The notes below the pieces were generated by a model. It searched no databases. It was given only the letters and a program-made list of their open reading frames with translations, and was not told the origin of the DNA. The position numbers and the translations under genes are program-made. From CAZHOV01 sp964534315 (GTDB lineage: Bacteria; Bacteroidota; Bacteroidia; Chitinophagales; Saprospiraceae): a DNA stretch of 41,397 nt. This document shows, in pieces, positions 16,226-24,988 of the stretch (positions within the stretch are counted from its first letter, which is position 1; each line of letters begins with the position of its first letter). The stretch is taken from the NCBI GenBank assembly GCA_964534315.1, contig CAZHOV010000028.1:1-41397 (forward strand), read 5' to 3'.

Positions 16226-17308
16226 ATGGCAAGCGAGAGAGAATCTAAGTTAAAAGCATTACAATTAACCATTGACCGATTGGATAAAACCTATGGCAAG
16301 GGTACGGTGATGCGCCTAGGCGACAAACAAGTTGTAGAAGTTGATACCATACCTTCAGGCTCTATCGGGCTAGATATAGCCTTGGGAGTGAATGGTTTTC
16401 CCCGAGGGCGGGTTATTGAGATTTATGGCCCGGAATCATCAGGTAAAACGACCTTGGCGATCCATGCAATTGCAGAAGCCCAAAAGAAAGGAGGCGTAGC
16501 GGCATTTATCGATGCCGAGCACGCTTTTGACCGGTTTTACGCCGAAGGTCTTGGAGTAAATACGGACAATCTGCTTATCGCTCAACCTGATCATGGAGAG
16601 CAGGCACTCGAAATTGCCGAAAACCTAATCCGTTCCGGAGCTATAGATATTATCGTAATTGATTCTGTGGCGGCCTTGGTTCCTCGTAGTGAGATTGAAG
16701 GAGAAATGGGAGATTCAAAAATGGGGCTACAAGCCCGGTTGATGTCTCAGGCAATGCGTAAACTCACCGGAACGATTGGCCGAACAGGCTGTAGCGCTAT
16801 CTTTATCAATCAGCTTCGTGAAAAGATCGGAGTGATGTTCGGTAATCCGGAGACAACTACAGGTGGTAATGCACTTAAGTTCTATGCCTCCGTCCGGCTA
16901 GATATCAGAAGATCAGGTTCAGCTATTAAGGACAAAGAAGGCAACGTTGTGGGTAATCACGTCAAAGTGAAGGTAGTGAAAAATAAGTTGGCTCCGCCAT
17001 TTAGAATTGCGGAATTTGATATCATGTACGGAGAAGGGATTTCTAAGACTGGAGAGATCGTCGATTTAGGTGTCGATCATGATATCGTTCAGAAAAGCGG
17101 TTCCTGGTATAGCTATAATGGCGCTAAGATCGCCCAAGGAAGAGAGGCTGCCAAGCAATTCTTTATGGATAATCCGGAAGTCGCTGATGAGGTCGAATTG
17201 ATGATCAAAGCTAAAATAAAAGAAATGCTCGCTCCCCGGAAAAAGCCAAATAAGCAGGAGCCGAAGGCAGAAGAAAATGGGGAAAAAGCTAAGGCCAGTA
17301 AGAAGTAA
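16226..17308 (+). CDS. recA: Recombinase RecA
   Basis: DNA-strand-exchange ATPase for homologous recombination and LexA-type cleavage, 360 residues as usual. KTYGKGTVMRLGD near residue 21 starts the core. Walker A GPESSGKTT is at 68-76; IIVIDSVAALVPRSEIEGEM holds Walker B and loop L1; FINQLREKIGVMFGNPETTT carries the QxxR-type switch and start of loop L2, and GGNALKFYASVRLDIRR follows. The C-terminus is Lys/Glu-rich (EPKAEENGEKAKASKK), as common in the family. ATG at 16226 gives the standard N-terminus MASERESKLKALQ. It is monocistronic, divergent from the SIR2-like/STAND pair and followed by a cluster of palindromes. Confidence 0.98.
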   Translation: MASERESKLKALQLTIDRLDKTYGKGTVMRLGDKQVVEVDTIPSGSIGLDIALGVNGFPRGRVIEIYGPESSGKTTLAIHAIAEAQKKGGVAAFIDAEHAFDRFYAEGLGVNTDNLLIAQPDHGEQALEIAENLIRSGAIDIIVIDSVAALVPRSEIEGEMGDSKMGLQARLMSQAMRKLTGTIGRTGCSAIFINQLREKIGVMFGNPETTTGGNALKFYASVRLDIRRSGSAIKDKEGNVVGNHVKVKVVKNKLAPPFRIAEFDIMYGEGISKTGEIVDLGVDHDIVQKSGSWYSYNGAKIAQGREAAKQFFMDNPEVADEVELMIKAKIKEMLAPRKKPNKQEPKAEENGEKAKASKK

Positions 17309-17321
17309 GGTTAAAAAAGGT

Positions 17322-17473
17322 GGGGCCGTCTCAAAAGTATTTGAGCCATCTCCCAAGGAATTTTTTATTTTGAGAGGGCTGTTTATAAAAAAATTGCAAT
17401 TTTTTTATAAACAGCCCTCTCAAGAAAGAAAGTTTGATGGCTTGTAACACAAAAGGTGTTATGAGACACCCTC
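17322..17473. repeat. 152-bp palindromic MITE-like element downstream of recA
   Basis: The ends are imperfect inverted repeats: GGGGCCGTCTCA on the left and GAGGGTGTCTCA (reverse complement) on the right, similar in style to insertion-sequence termini. AGCCATC (17344-17350) recurs inverted at 17436-17442. The middle is a perfect 54-bp palindrome, 17370-17423, made of TTGAGAGGGCTG arms and an AT-rich centre with no loop. Its centre (17396.5) almost coincides with the centre of the whole element. There is no coding capacity. No clear target duplication was found. Confidence 0.6.
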
Positions 17474-17488
17474 ACTAAACTTTTTTCT

Positions 17489-17520
17489 TTGGGAGGTCTT
17501 TTTTTTAAAAGACCTCCCAA
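17489..17520. repeat. Inverted repeat, 14-bp stem
   Basis: TTGGGAGGTCTTTT / AAAAGACCTCCCAA with a TTTT loop. The T-run is inside the stem and no T-tract follows, so it is not a classic terminator. A weaker inverted repeat (GATATCCTTTT / AAAAGAATATC) lies at 17579-17603. Together with the MITE-like element, these fill the 372-bp gap between recA and the hydrolase gene. Confidence 0.75.
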
Positions 17521-17680
17521 AATATGGTAAAGGACAGCCTTGCTGGTTGAGCATTTTGTATTTACCAGGTAGTGTAAGGATATCCTTTTTTCAAAAGAAT
17601 ATCTCCAAAACTATAAAAAATTCGTTTGGGGATGATTCATCGACTAATGAGTCAACCTTATCTTCCTAGCATTTAATTAT

Positions 17681-18526
17681 CTACAACTTTTCTTTTAAAA
17701 ACTCGAGTGCGAGTTGGTTTGCTTTCTGAGCAGCTTCTTCGTTATATCGAGGACTACTGGGATTGGCAAAAGCATGATCTGCATTGAACTGATGGACTTC
17801 AAGGTCTTTTTTGGTGGCGTCAGCTAATGCCTCAAAATTGTTTACAACCTCTGGCGTTATCCATTCGTCTTTTTCAGCAAAAATGCCAAGGATGTCCGCT
17901 TCCAGCGGAGCCAATGCTTTTGCGTCCTTGACGGGCATTCCATAATACATAACACATCCTGCTCCCTGCTCCCCGGCAAGAATAGATGCTTTTAATGACC
18001 ATCCGCCGCCAAAACACCATCCAACTGTTGCTATTTCAGCTTCTGCTCCCGCTAAATTTATAGCTCCTTTTATGATAGCCTCCGCCCGCTCTTGAGTGAC
18101 TGAATTCATATATTCGCTCGCCTGGTCGCGATTGTCCGCAACCTTACCATCATAGAGGTCGAGGGCTAAAATATTGACCGAACCAAGATTGGCCGCAAAC
18201 CGGTCGGCTTCTTGCATAATGTGCTCATTCAACCCCCACCACTCATGAATCACCAATAAATATTCCTCTGCATCTTCAGATATCACCGCATAAGCACTTC
18301 CCTTTTTACCATCTGGTGTATCGAATTTGATCATTTTTCCTTTCAAATCCGGATTTATTTTTCTAGGATTTTCATGCGCCTCTTTGAATTTCTCGTCTTC
18401 TGTAAATTGAGTCATGCCCTCTTTTTCACCTTCAGTGTTACCCTCTTCGCTGGATGAGGGGCTAGGATTAGTACAATTCCAAATGAATAGAGAAAGGAAG
18501 AATAGAAATAAAATTGAGTTTTTCAT
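17681..18526 (-). CDS. Dienelactone hydrolase family protein, probable lipoprotein
   Basis: Alpha/beta hydrolase of 281 residues. The N-terminus MKNSILFLFFLSLFIWNC ends in a Cys that could be lipidated (the residue before it, Asn, is unusual); an acidic Ser/Glu-rich linker follows, so the enzyme is probably anchored outside the inner membrane. The nucleophile elbow is VGWCFGGGW, with Cys as in dienelactone hydrolase; the acid is in GIFAEKDEW and the His in NADHAFANPS. LLVIHEWWGLNEHIMQEADR is the typical start of the domain, including the conserved Glu. All three catalytic residues are present, so activity on an ester or lactone is expected, but the substrate is unknown. It is monocistronic, with no strong promoter seen. 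Confidence 0.9.
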   Translation of the reverse strand: MKNSILFLFFLSLFIWNCTNPSPSSSEEGNTEGEKEGMTQFTEDEKFKEAHENPRKINPDLKGKMIKFDTPDGKKGSAYAVISEDAEEYLLVIHEWWGLNEHIMQEADRFAANLGSVNILALDLYDGKVADNRDQASEYMNSVTQERAEAIIKGAINLAGAEAEIATVGWCFGGGWSLKASILAGEQGAGCVMYYGMPVKDAKALAPLEADILGIFAEKDEWITPEVVNNFEALADATKKDLEVHQFNADHAFANPSSPRYNEEAAQKANQLALEFLKEKL

Positions 18527-18694
18527 AAGTTGAAATTTTTGTAAACTTTAGGATGGAATATCAAAAAACTAACTTCATTAGAGGAATTTTGTTGAGGAAC
18601 CCATTAATCCTTTTTGAAAAACTACATCAAACGATTTTCGTGATCACACCAAATTTTTGGTAATTCCTTTCCATTATTCTATGCCAAATTAGCG

Positions 18695-18702
18695 TACCTT
18701 TG
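18695..18702 (+). promoter_or_regulatory. -7 box of the E1 dehydrogenase gene
   Basis: TACCTTTG, a full match to TAnnTTTG, 21 bp upstream of the ATG at 18724. It overlaps an in-frame TTG (18700), which rules out that codon as the start. A -33 TTTG at ideal spacing is missing. Confidence 0.6.
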
Positions 18703-18723
18703 CCGAAAAGAATAAATAATCAG

Positions 18724-20721
18724 ATGAGTACACAAACAGAGAAGCATATTCAGTTTGACCGGAAAGGGCTGGCCGATGAGTTATTGGTTGGGCTTTATGA
18801 TCAGCTACTTCTACCCCGCCTGATCGAGGAGAAAATGCTGATAAGTCTTCGGCAGGGACGGATTAGCAAATGGTTTGCAGGTATTGGCCAGGAGGCTGTT
18901 TCGGTAGGCGCCGCGGCAGCCCTGTTTGAAGATGAAATTATCTTTACGATGCATCGGAATCTTGGGGTATTTACCACCCGCAATATTCCCCTAAAGCGTT
19001 TGTTTTGTCAGTGGCAGGGAAAGTTGCCAGGCTTTACAAAAGGTAGAGACCGGTCTTTTCATTTCGGAACTATGGAATATGGTATTGTAGGGATGATCTC
19101 TCACCTTGGTCCACAATTATCCCTTGCGGCGGGAGTGTCGCTTGCTCATAAATTGAACGGAGAAAACAGCGTTTCACTAGCCTTTACCGGTGAGGGAGGA
19201 ACGAGTCAGGGTGAATTTCACGAAGCACTCAACGTCGCCGCTGTCTGGCAGTTGCCTGTGATTTTTGTTATTGAAAATAATGGATATGGGTTGTCAACAC
19301 CGACTAATGAGCAGTATCGTTGCGAACATTTGGCCGAAAGGGCTAAAGGTTACGGGATGCGATCCAAAATTATTGATGGCAATAATATACTAGAAACTTA
19401 CCTTACCTTCCGTCAGCTTGCGAAAGAGTTGAGAGAACATCCAGAGCCAGTTTTGGTGGAGTGCAAAACGTTTAGGAGAAGAGGTCATGAAGAAGCTTCC
19501 GGAACCAAGTACGTCCCGAAGGAATTAATGGAATATTGGGAACAAAGAGATCCAATCACGAATTACGAGCAATTTTTAATCGAAGAGAATATTCTTACAT
19601 CCGATGTAATAGAAGAAAAAAGAAAAGCTTTTAAGCAGCAAATCAACACAGCCCTTGAAGATGCGTTTAAGGAACCGGAGGTAGAGGTTGATCTGGAACA
19701 AGAGATTGCTGATGTTTTTGCATTCCACACTTCAGCTCCGGTATCACCATCTGGGAGTAAGAAGACGATCCGATTTGTCGACGCCATTTCTGAAGGACTT
19801 CAAGAAGCCATGCAAAAACATCCTAATTTAATTTTGATGGGACAGGATATTGCTGATTATGGCGGAGTTTTCAAAATTACTGATGGCCTTATGGATACCT
19901 TCGGAAAAGAAAGAGTGCGTAATACCCCGCTCTGCGAAAGTGCTATCATTGGTATTGGCCTGGGGTTAAGTCTTAAAGGATTCAAATCCATGATAGAGAT
20001 GCAGTTTGCCGATTTTGTCACTTGCGGATTCAATCAGATCGTAAACAATCTGGCGAAATTGAATTACCGCTGGGGCCAAAATGCAGACGTGGTTATTCGC
20101 ATGCCTACCGGAGGAGGCGTTGGAGCTGGTCCGTTTCACTCGCAAAGTAATGAAGCCTGGTTTACTCATACACCCGGCTTAAAAGTGGTCTATCCTTCAA
20201 ACCCTCAGGATGCAAAGGGATTGCTGCTAGCTGCTTTTGAAGACCCCAACCCTGTTTTGTTTTTCGAACACAAAGCACTATATAGAGGTAATTCGGGAGA
20301 AGTATCGGAGTCCTATTTTACCGTACCAATAGGAGAAGCAACTATTTATAGAGCAGGGTCGGAGGCATCGATCATAACTTATGGTATGGGCGTACATTGG
20401 GCCGAAAGGATTGTAGAAGAATTAGGAGTAGATGTTGAAATTCTGGATCTGCGGTCGCTGGCGCCGATTGACTATAAAGCAATAGAAGAGACCGTAAAAA
20501 AGACAAATAAGGTATTGATTCTGCATGAAGATACCCTTTTAGGTGGAATTGGGGGGGAGCTTTCAGCTTATATTGCAGAGCATCTATTTGAATACCTCGA
20601 TGCGCCAGTTGTGAGAACAGCCTCGCTAGATACGCCGGTACCCTTTGCAAAAGGATTGGAAGAGCAGTTTTTGCCTCTTGATCGCTTACGGGGCCAATTA
20701 AAGAAATTATTAGCATATTAA
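18724..20721 (+). CDS. Fused alpha/beta E1 component of a 2-oxoacid dehydrogenase complex
   Basis: Thiamine-diphosphate-dependent decarboxylase of the branched-chain 2-oxoacid or pyruvate dehydrogenase type, 665 residues. Residues about 1-330 are the alpha part: FAGIGQEAVSVGAA, then the TPP motif GEGGTSQGEF through VIENNGYGLST. After a linker rich in Glu (about 315-345), the beta part starts at KTIRFVDAISEGLQEAM; it contains GQDIADYGGVFKITDGLMD, RNTPLCESAIIGIGLGLSL, and MPTGGGVGAGPFHSQSNEAW with the catalytic His region. The C-terminal transketolase-type domain includes EILDLRSLAPID. A single-chain alpha/beta E1 is the standard arrangement in many Bacteroidota. The start at 18724 is set by the promoter overlap. 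E2 and E3 genes are not in the window. Oxoisovalerate versus pyruvate preference cannot be decided by eye. Confidence 0.93.
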   Translation: MSTQTEKHIQFDRKGLADELLVGLYDQLLLPRLIEEKMLISLRQGRISKWFAGIGQEAVSVGAAAALFEDEIIFTMHRNLGVFTTRNIPLKRLFCQWQGKLPGFTKGRDRSFHFGTMEYGIVGMISHLGPQLSLAAGVSLAHKLNGENSVSLAFTGEGGTSQGEFHEALNVAAVWQLPVIFVIENNGYGLSTPTNEQYRCEHLAERAKGYGMRSKIIDGNNILETYLTFRQLAKELREHPEPVLVECKTFRRRGHEEASGTKYVPKELMEYWEQRDPITNYEQFLIEENILTSDVIEEKRKAFKQQINTALEDAFKEPEVEVDLEQEIADVFAFHTSAPVSPSGSKKTIRFVDAISEGLQEAMQKHPNLILMGQDIADYGGVFKITDGLMDTFGKERVRNTPLCESAIIGIGLGLSLKGFKSMIEMQFADFVTCGFNQIVNNLAKLNYRWGQNADVVIRMPTGGGVGAGPFHSQSNEAWFTHTPGLKVVYPSNPQDAKGLLLAAFEDPNPVLFFEHKALYRGNSGEVSESYFTVPIGEATIYRAGSEASIITYGMGVHWAERIVEELGVDVEILDLRSLAPIDYKAIEETVKKTNKVLILHEDTLLGGIGGELSAYIAEHLFEYLDAPVVRTASLDTPVPFAKGLEEQFLPLDRLRGQLKKLLAY

Positions 20722-20759
20722 TAAAGTTAATTTATTAAAGTCTATACCAACTTATCATT

Positions 20760-21170
20760 ATGGAGTTCGACAAATTAGTAGCTGTTAGCGGATTATCAGG
20801 GGTTTTTCAGATCGTAACTAACCGAAATAACGGTCTCATTATTGAAGACATAGATAGTGGAAAACGCAAGTTTGCACCGGCGAGAAAACACCAATTCACC
20901 CCCTTAGCATCTATAGGTATTTATACAGATGACGGAGACACCAAAGAATTAAAGGGGGTTTTTCAGACGATGCTTGAAAAATTGGAAGAGGTGCCGCTTG
21001 TTTCGGGAAACGATAGTCCGGATAAGATTCAGGCGTATTTCGCCCAAATCTTACCAAACTATGACCGTGATCAGGTATATCTCAGCGATATGAAAAAAGT
21101 GATCAAGTGGTTTTCTTTTCTACACGAGCGGAATATGATTAATGATCTCCTTGCTGATGAAGAAGAATAG
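20760..21170 (+). CDS. DUF5606 family protein
   Basis: A 136-residue cytosolic protein. The N-terminal half, LDKLVAVSGL-type sequence (here FDKLVAVSGLSGVFQIVTNR), then IIEDIDSGKRKFAPARKHQF and SIGIYTDDGDT, is the highly conserved DUF5606 signature of Bacteroidota. The C-terminal half is acidic and helical. It has no known function. It lies 38 bp after the E1 gene on the same strand, so cotranscription is possible. It converges on the Omp28-like gene with only 1 bp between the two stop codons. Confidence 0.92.
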   Translation: MEFDKLVAVSGLSGVFQIVTNRNNGLIIEDIDSGKRKFAPARKHQFTPLASIGIYTDDGDTKELKGVFQTMLEKLEEVPLVSGNDSPDKIQAYFAQILPNYDRDQVYLSDMKKVIKWFSFLHERNMINDLLADEEE

Positions 21171-21171
21171 A

Positions 21172-22179
21172 TTAATACTTGATCAACGGTGTTGACCAGC
21201 TTTTTTCATCAGAAGTTAGCTTAAACAAATAATAACCAGCTTCAAAGGATCCGAGATCTAAGCGGAGTTGATTATCAAGCAGTTCAACTTGTTGCGTTGA
21301 AATCAGCTTCCCTTCCAGTGTGAAAATTTGCACTTTTCCGGTTCGGATATCCTGGCCATCAGTATCAATGGTTACCCATGCTTCCGTATTGGCAGGGTTC
21401 GGATAAATACTGATATACTCCGTTGCTTCGATACGTTTGCTAGATGTAACGGTGACATCAGTTGATGCTCTGGAATTCAGTACCTCTTTCGTATTTATTT
21501 CCTGCACAAAAGCCAGTACATAAATCTGATCTGCATTCCATTCTGCCGGGATGGTGAAATCGAAGCTTAAGGAGACACTCTCTCCTGTACTCGCCGGTGA
21601 GAACAGATCTCCATCTGCCGAAGTAAGGAAGTCTCTCAATACATCAAAATGCTCATCTTCTCCGTTACCGGTTGTTTGGTTGATGGTTTTTTCTACAGCT
21701 GCTACAAACAATCTGAAGTCGCCAATTGGTTGATCGCCAAGGGTATTAACCGTTACGTCGGCAGTTCTGTCAGCTCCCTGCTCACTTAAGTCAACAAGGA
21801 TTTCAATTGGACTGGTCTGCCCTAGTTGAGCGATCAGGTCATCTTCGGGGAGCAAAGTGACTCCGCTAGATGCTGAACTTCCTAACATATACATTCTTGG
21901 GGTTCCCAGCACATTGTAATAATTCGCCCGCGCATTGTTGTCAGCTGGGTTTGCCTGATGGAATACACAACTTGGATACGGTACGCTGGGATGGTAAGTT
22001 ATATGGTGAATATCTTCCTCATAACCTTGAATGGTATTATAGAAAGCAGGATTACGAGAAGCACAGATAGAGCATTCTGAATTAGTGAAATGCTCCAGGA
22101 GGACATATTTTTTGGCACCCTGGCTGAAAGCCTGACTACCAATAAAAAGCAAAATCAATAGGGTAAAACTTCTTTTCAT
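21172..22179 (-). CDS. Omp28-like thioredoxin-fold protein with T9SS sorting domain
   Basis: A 335-residue exported protein with signal peptide ending at QAFSQG. VLLEHFTNSECSICASRNPA gives a C-x-x-C in a thioredoxin-like fold, as in the Omp28-related proteins of Bacteroidota; GTPRMYMLG matches the cis-Pro strand. A beta-sandwich middle part follows. The last approximately 80 residues, ISIYPNPANTEAWVTI through GYYLFKLTSDEKSWSTPLIK, are a type-A T9SS C-terminal sorting domain, so it is secreted and attached to the cell surface by the PorU-type system. It has its own promoter and is divergent from the aminotransferase gene. Redox activity is possible but untested. Confidence 0.88.
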   Translation of the reverse strand: MKRSFTLLILLFIGSQAFSQGAKKYVLLEHFTNSECSICASRNPAFYNTIQGYEEDIHHITYHPSVPYPSCVFHQANPADNNARANYYNVLGTPRMYMLGSSASSGVTLLPEDDLIAQLGQTSPIEILVDLSEQGADRTADVTVNTLGDQPIGDFRLFVAAVEKTINQTTGNGEDEHFDVLRDFLTSADGDLFSPASTGESVSLSFDFTIPAEWNADQIYVLAFVQEINTKEVLNSRASTDVTVTSSKRIEATEYISIYPNPANTEAWVTIDTDGQDIRTGKVQIFTLEGKLISTQQVELLDNQLRLDLGSFEAGYYLFKLTSDEKSWSTPLIKY

Positions 22180-22232
22180 GATAAATTTTTTTGTTGAAAA
22201 ATGATGTGATCAAAATTTATGTTTACATAAAA

Positions 22233-22240
22233 CAAATATA
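22233..22240 (-). promoter_or_regulatory. -7 box of the Omp28-like gene
   Basis: TATATTTG on the minus strand, a full match to TAnnTTTG, 53 bp upstream of the ATG at 22179. It lies in the 90-bp gap shared with the divergent aminotransferase gene, for which TACTTTAA around 22246-22253 is a weaker candidate. Confidence 0.55.
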
Positions 22241-22269
22241 TTCTGTACTTTAAATAAAAAAAATACAAA

Positions 22270-23562
22270 ATGACAGCCGGGAGACGTACATTTTTGCGAA
22301 AGCTATCTCTTTTCACAGGTTCATTAATTGGGATGCCTATTTTTCAGGTATATAGCAATCCCATGGTTGCCTATGCTTCAAGACAGATTAAATATCTGGA
22401 TGCGCTGGAAGCCTGCGAAGAAGAGGATTTTTGGTATGTAGTCAAACAAGCCTACACCGTTTCACCGGCTATCTTAAACCTCAACAACGGAGGCGTTAGT
22501 CCTCAGCCCAAAGTTGTTCAAGATGCGGTTGAGCGTTATAATAAATACAGCAACGAGACACCCTCCTACTATATGTGGAGAATATTGGATAAAGGAAGGG
22601 AACCCATCCGCCAAAAGCTCGCTGACCTGGCGGGATGCAGCAAAGAGGAGATTGCGATCAACCGAAATGCTTCTGAAGCCCTGGAGACCGTTATTTTTGG
22701 ATTGCCGCTTAAGGAAGGGGACGAAGTGGTTCTGACCAGGCAGGATTATCCGAATATGATCAATGCCTGGAAACAACGTGAAATGCGCGACGGGATAAAG
22801 TTAAGTTGGTTATCGTTTGATTTTCCCCTAGAAGACGAAGATCAGATCGTCCGTCAATTTGAGGAAGCGTTTACAGAGAGGACTAAGGTGGTTCATATTA
22901 CCCATATGATCAATTGGTGCGGACAGATCCTGCCGGCCAAAAAAATAGCCAGGGCGGCAAAAAAGAGGGGGATTGAAGTGCTGGTAGACGGTGCTCACAC
23001 TTTTGCTCATATTGATTATGATATTCCGGATTTGGAGTGTGATTATTATGGTACCAGCTTGCACAAGTGGTTGTGTGCACCGTTTGGAAGTGGTATGTTG
23101 TATGTTAAAAAAGATAAAATAAGTAAGATATATCCTCTATTTGCTCCCCCCGAACCCGATAGCGATGACATAAGGAAATTTGAGCATTTGGGAACCCGCT
23201 CTTTTGCCATTGAGCAGGCAATAGGCCAGGCTGTTGACTTTCATCTGATGATCGGGGCAGACCGAAAGGAGAAAAGACTGCATTATCTCAAAAATTATTG
23301 GGTTGAAAAAGTCCAGGATCTTCCAGGCATACAAATACATACCTCTTTAGAGCCCGCTTTTGGTTGCGCCATTTGCCTGATCTCGGTTGAAGGGCTGACG
23401 GCCGGAGAATTAGGATCAAAATTATTTTCTTCCTATAAGATTCACACCACTTCCATTAATTGGGAAAATTTAAACGGGGTCAGGATCACCCCGAACGTTT
23501 ATACGTTACCTTCTGATCTCGATCGATTGGTGGAGGCATTTAGGGAAATATGTAAACCTTAA
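22270..23562 (+). CDS. Class-V aminotransferase-fold PLP enzyme with Tat-type signal
   Basis: A 430-residue enzyme of the isopenicillin-N-epimerase/cysteine-desulfurase-like group. The N-terminus AGRRTFLRKLSLF followed by a hydrophobic stretch is a twin-arginine signal, so the folded enzyme with its PLP is exported. LNNGGVSPQPKVVQDA is the usual N-terminal motif. The PLP-binding residues are in EIAINRNASEALETVIFGL and EVLVDGAHTFAHIDYDI (Asp and His), and the Schiff-base Lys is in YYGTSLHKWLCAPFGSGML. The C-terminal domain ends in RITPNVYTLPSDLDRLVEAF. The reaction could be amino-acid epimerisation, transamination or C-S cleavage; the sequence does not decide. It is monocistronic. Confidence 0.9.
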   Translation: MTAGRRTFLRKLSLFTGSLIGMPIFQVYSNPMVAYASRQIKYLDALEACEEEDFWYVVKQAYTVSPAILNLNNGGVSPQPKVVQDAVERYNKYSNETPSYYMWRILDKGREPIRQKLADLAGCSKEEIAINRNASEALETVIFGLPLKEGDEVVLTRQDYPNMINAWKQREMRDGIKLSWLSFDFPLEDEDQIVRQFEEAFTERTKVVHITHMINWCGQILPAKKIARAAKKRGIEVLVDGAHTFAHIDYDIPDLECDYYGTSLHKWLCAPFGSGMLYVKKDKISKIYPLFAPPEPDSDDIRKFEHLGTRSFAIEQAIGQAVDFHLMIGADRKEKRLHYLKNYWVEKVQDLPGIQIHTSLEPAFGCAICLISVEGLTAGELGSKLFSSYKIHTTSINWENLNGVRITPNVYTLPSDLDRLVEAFREICKP

Positions 23563-23716
23563 CAAGTACCTAAAAGAAAAAACGGGTATAACGGCCTTTT
23601 CAGAAACTTTTTTGACAGTAAATAAGTTGTTGTAACTGTGATTAGCTAATAGGACATTTATTTCCTAAGATATTTTTTCTTCATATCACGCAATTATTTA
23701 TACCTTTATGGTAGGA

Positions 23717-24304
23717 ATGGCAAGAAATAATAAGACAAAAAGCGATTACGATAAGATTTTTGAAGAAGAGTTTCTGCCACATGCAGATGCTCTAAATACG
23801 TTTGCATATCATCTAACCTACAACGATGATGATGCTAACGATCTTGTGCAGGAAACCTACCTAAAGGCTTACAGATTTATTGATAAGTACGATCAGGGAA
23901 CCAATGCGAAAGCATGGTTGTTCAAGATATTGAAAAACGCTTTCATTAATCAATATCGTAAGAAAAGTAAACAACCTACGAGAGTTGATTATGAAGAAGT
24001 GATCAATTATCATGAAGAGGAGGATGATTCTAGTTACTCAAGTTATCTGGATTTGAGGCAAGAGATTTTCCAGCACATGATGGGAGATGAAGTAACCATT
24101 GCAATTAATTCGCTTCCTGTAGATTTCAGAACAGTGATACTCCTTTGTGATGTTGAAGGGTTTAAGTACGAAGAGATTGCCAAGATCGTGGATATTCCAA
24201 TAGGTACTGTTCGATCAAGGCTCCACCGGGCCAGGAATATGCTGAAAGAGAAACTAAAAGTATACGCGGAAAAGCTTGGTTACAAAGACAAAAGAGGAGA
24301 TTAA
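23717..24304 (+). CDS. ECF-type RNA polymerase sigma factor
   Basis: A sigma-70 family group 4 factor of 195 residues. Region 2 covers HADALNTFAYHLTYNDDDAN, then DLVQETYLKAYRFIDKYDQG and AKAWLFKILKNAFINQYRKK. Region 4 covers LPVDFRTVILLCDVEGFKYE and IPIGTVRSRLHRARNMLKEK, the -33 recognition helix. An acidic linker (EEEDDSSYSS) separates them. An ATG at 23708 is also in frame, but it overlaps a TACCTTTA box, so 23717 is chosen. The small protein gene 341 bp downstream is a likely anti-sigma partner. Confidence 0.92.
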   Translation: MARNNKTKSDYDKIFEEEFLPHADALNTFAYHLTYNDDDANDLVQETYLKAYRFIDKYDQGTNAKAWLFKILKNAFINQYRKKSKQPTRVDYEEVINYHEEEDDSSYSSYLDLRQEIFQHMMGDEVTIAINSLPVDFRTVILLCDVEGFKYEEIAKIVDIPIGTVRSRLHRARNMLKEKLKVYAEKLGYKDKRGD

Positions 24305-24645
24305 ATTTTTAGTTCTAAAAAATTAGGGTAATAAAATTTTGTTTTATTGCATCCTACAATAATAATTAGTAAATTATCAGCTAAATAAAGTATGCTGAGT
24401 AATTGCTTTATTGTCAATTGCTTTTAGATCATTTATTTTTTTATTTGATTTTTGCTTGATTAATTTATTGAAATTCATTTGTTAATTCTGCTTGATATTA
24501 TTCATTGTGATATGGTCTTTTTCCCGGTAAATAAAGATTTTCCCCGGTTTTCCCGGGTTAGAATTGGCTGCCAAAAGAGGTGGGTTCAATTTGTAAGTCT
24601 GAATTTTCCAGGATCATGCACAATCAAGTAGTAAAAATTTGAACT
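24305..24645. other. Intergenic region, 341 bp, sigma to anti-sigma-like gene
   Basis: AT-rich, no reading frame. A weak hairpin AATAAAA / TTTTATT occurs around 24330-24350, and GC-rich patches CCCGG...CCCCGG...CCCGGG occur around 24522-24558 in otherwise AT-rich DNA. These could hold a terminator for the sigma gene or a control element for the next gene. Nothing firmer is visible. Confidence 0.3.
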
Positions 24646-24891
24646 ATGGGTAGCCATTTTAATTATCAAGAACTCGTCAAGAAGGTTTCAATGTATTTAG
24701 ATAATGAGTTGAACCACGAAGCAGAGAGAGAGTTGCTAAAAGAAATACAAAGTAACCCGGCTTATTACGAATTGCTCGACAAAGAAAAGTCCTTCAAAGA
24801 GTTTATCAAGAGTAAAATCCATAGAAGAAGAGTGTCGCCCACTCTAATCCAATCCATCAAAGAAAAAATCAGAGTAGCTCCTCCAATCTGA
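24646..24891 (+). CDS. Small putative anti-sigma factor
   Basis: An 81-residue soluble helical protein. NYQELVKKVSMYLDNELNHE followed by AERELLKEIQSNPAYYELLD resembles the N-terminal anti-sigma domain that wraps around ECF factors (helix, acidic D-N-E-L, helix). The usual H-x3-C-x2-C zinc ligands and the membrane helix are absent. The C-terminal IHRRRVSPTLIQSIKEKIR is basic. The position downstream of an ECF sigma gene on the same strand supports the call; the 341-bp gap means it may have its own promoter. Confidence 0.72.
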   Translation: MGSHFNYQELVKKVSMYLDNELNHEAERELLKEIQSNPAYYELLDKEKSFKEFIKSKIHRRRVSPTLIQSIKEKIRVAPPI

Positions 24892-24988
24892 TCAAGTGGT
24901 ATAAACCCGCTTCTATTACATCCAAAACGTTAATTACTGATCAACATCATCTCTAAGCATTAGCTACTTAGATTTGAAGTTCATTTAT

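Noticed and set aside
18700..18723. TTG start 8 codons upstream for the E1 dehydrogenase
   Set aside because: It overlaps the TACCTTTG promoter box, so it cannot be in the transcript; ATG at 18724 is used.
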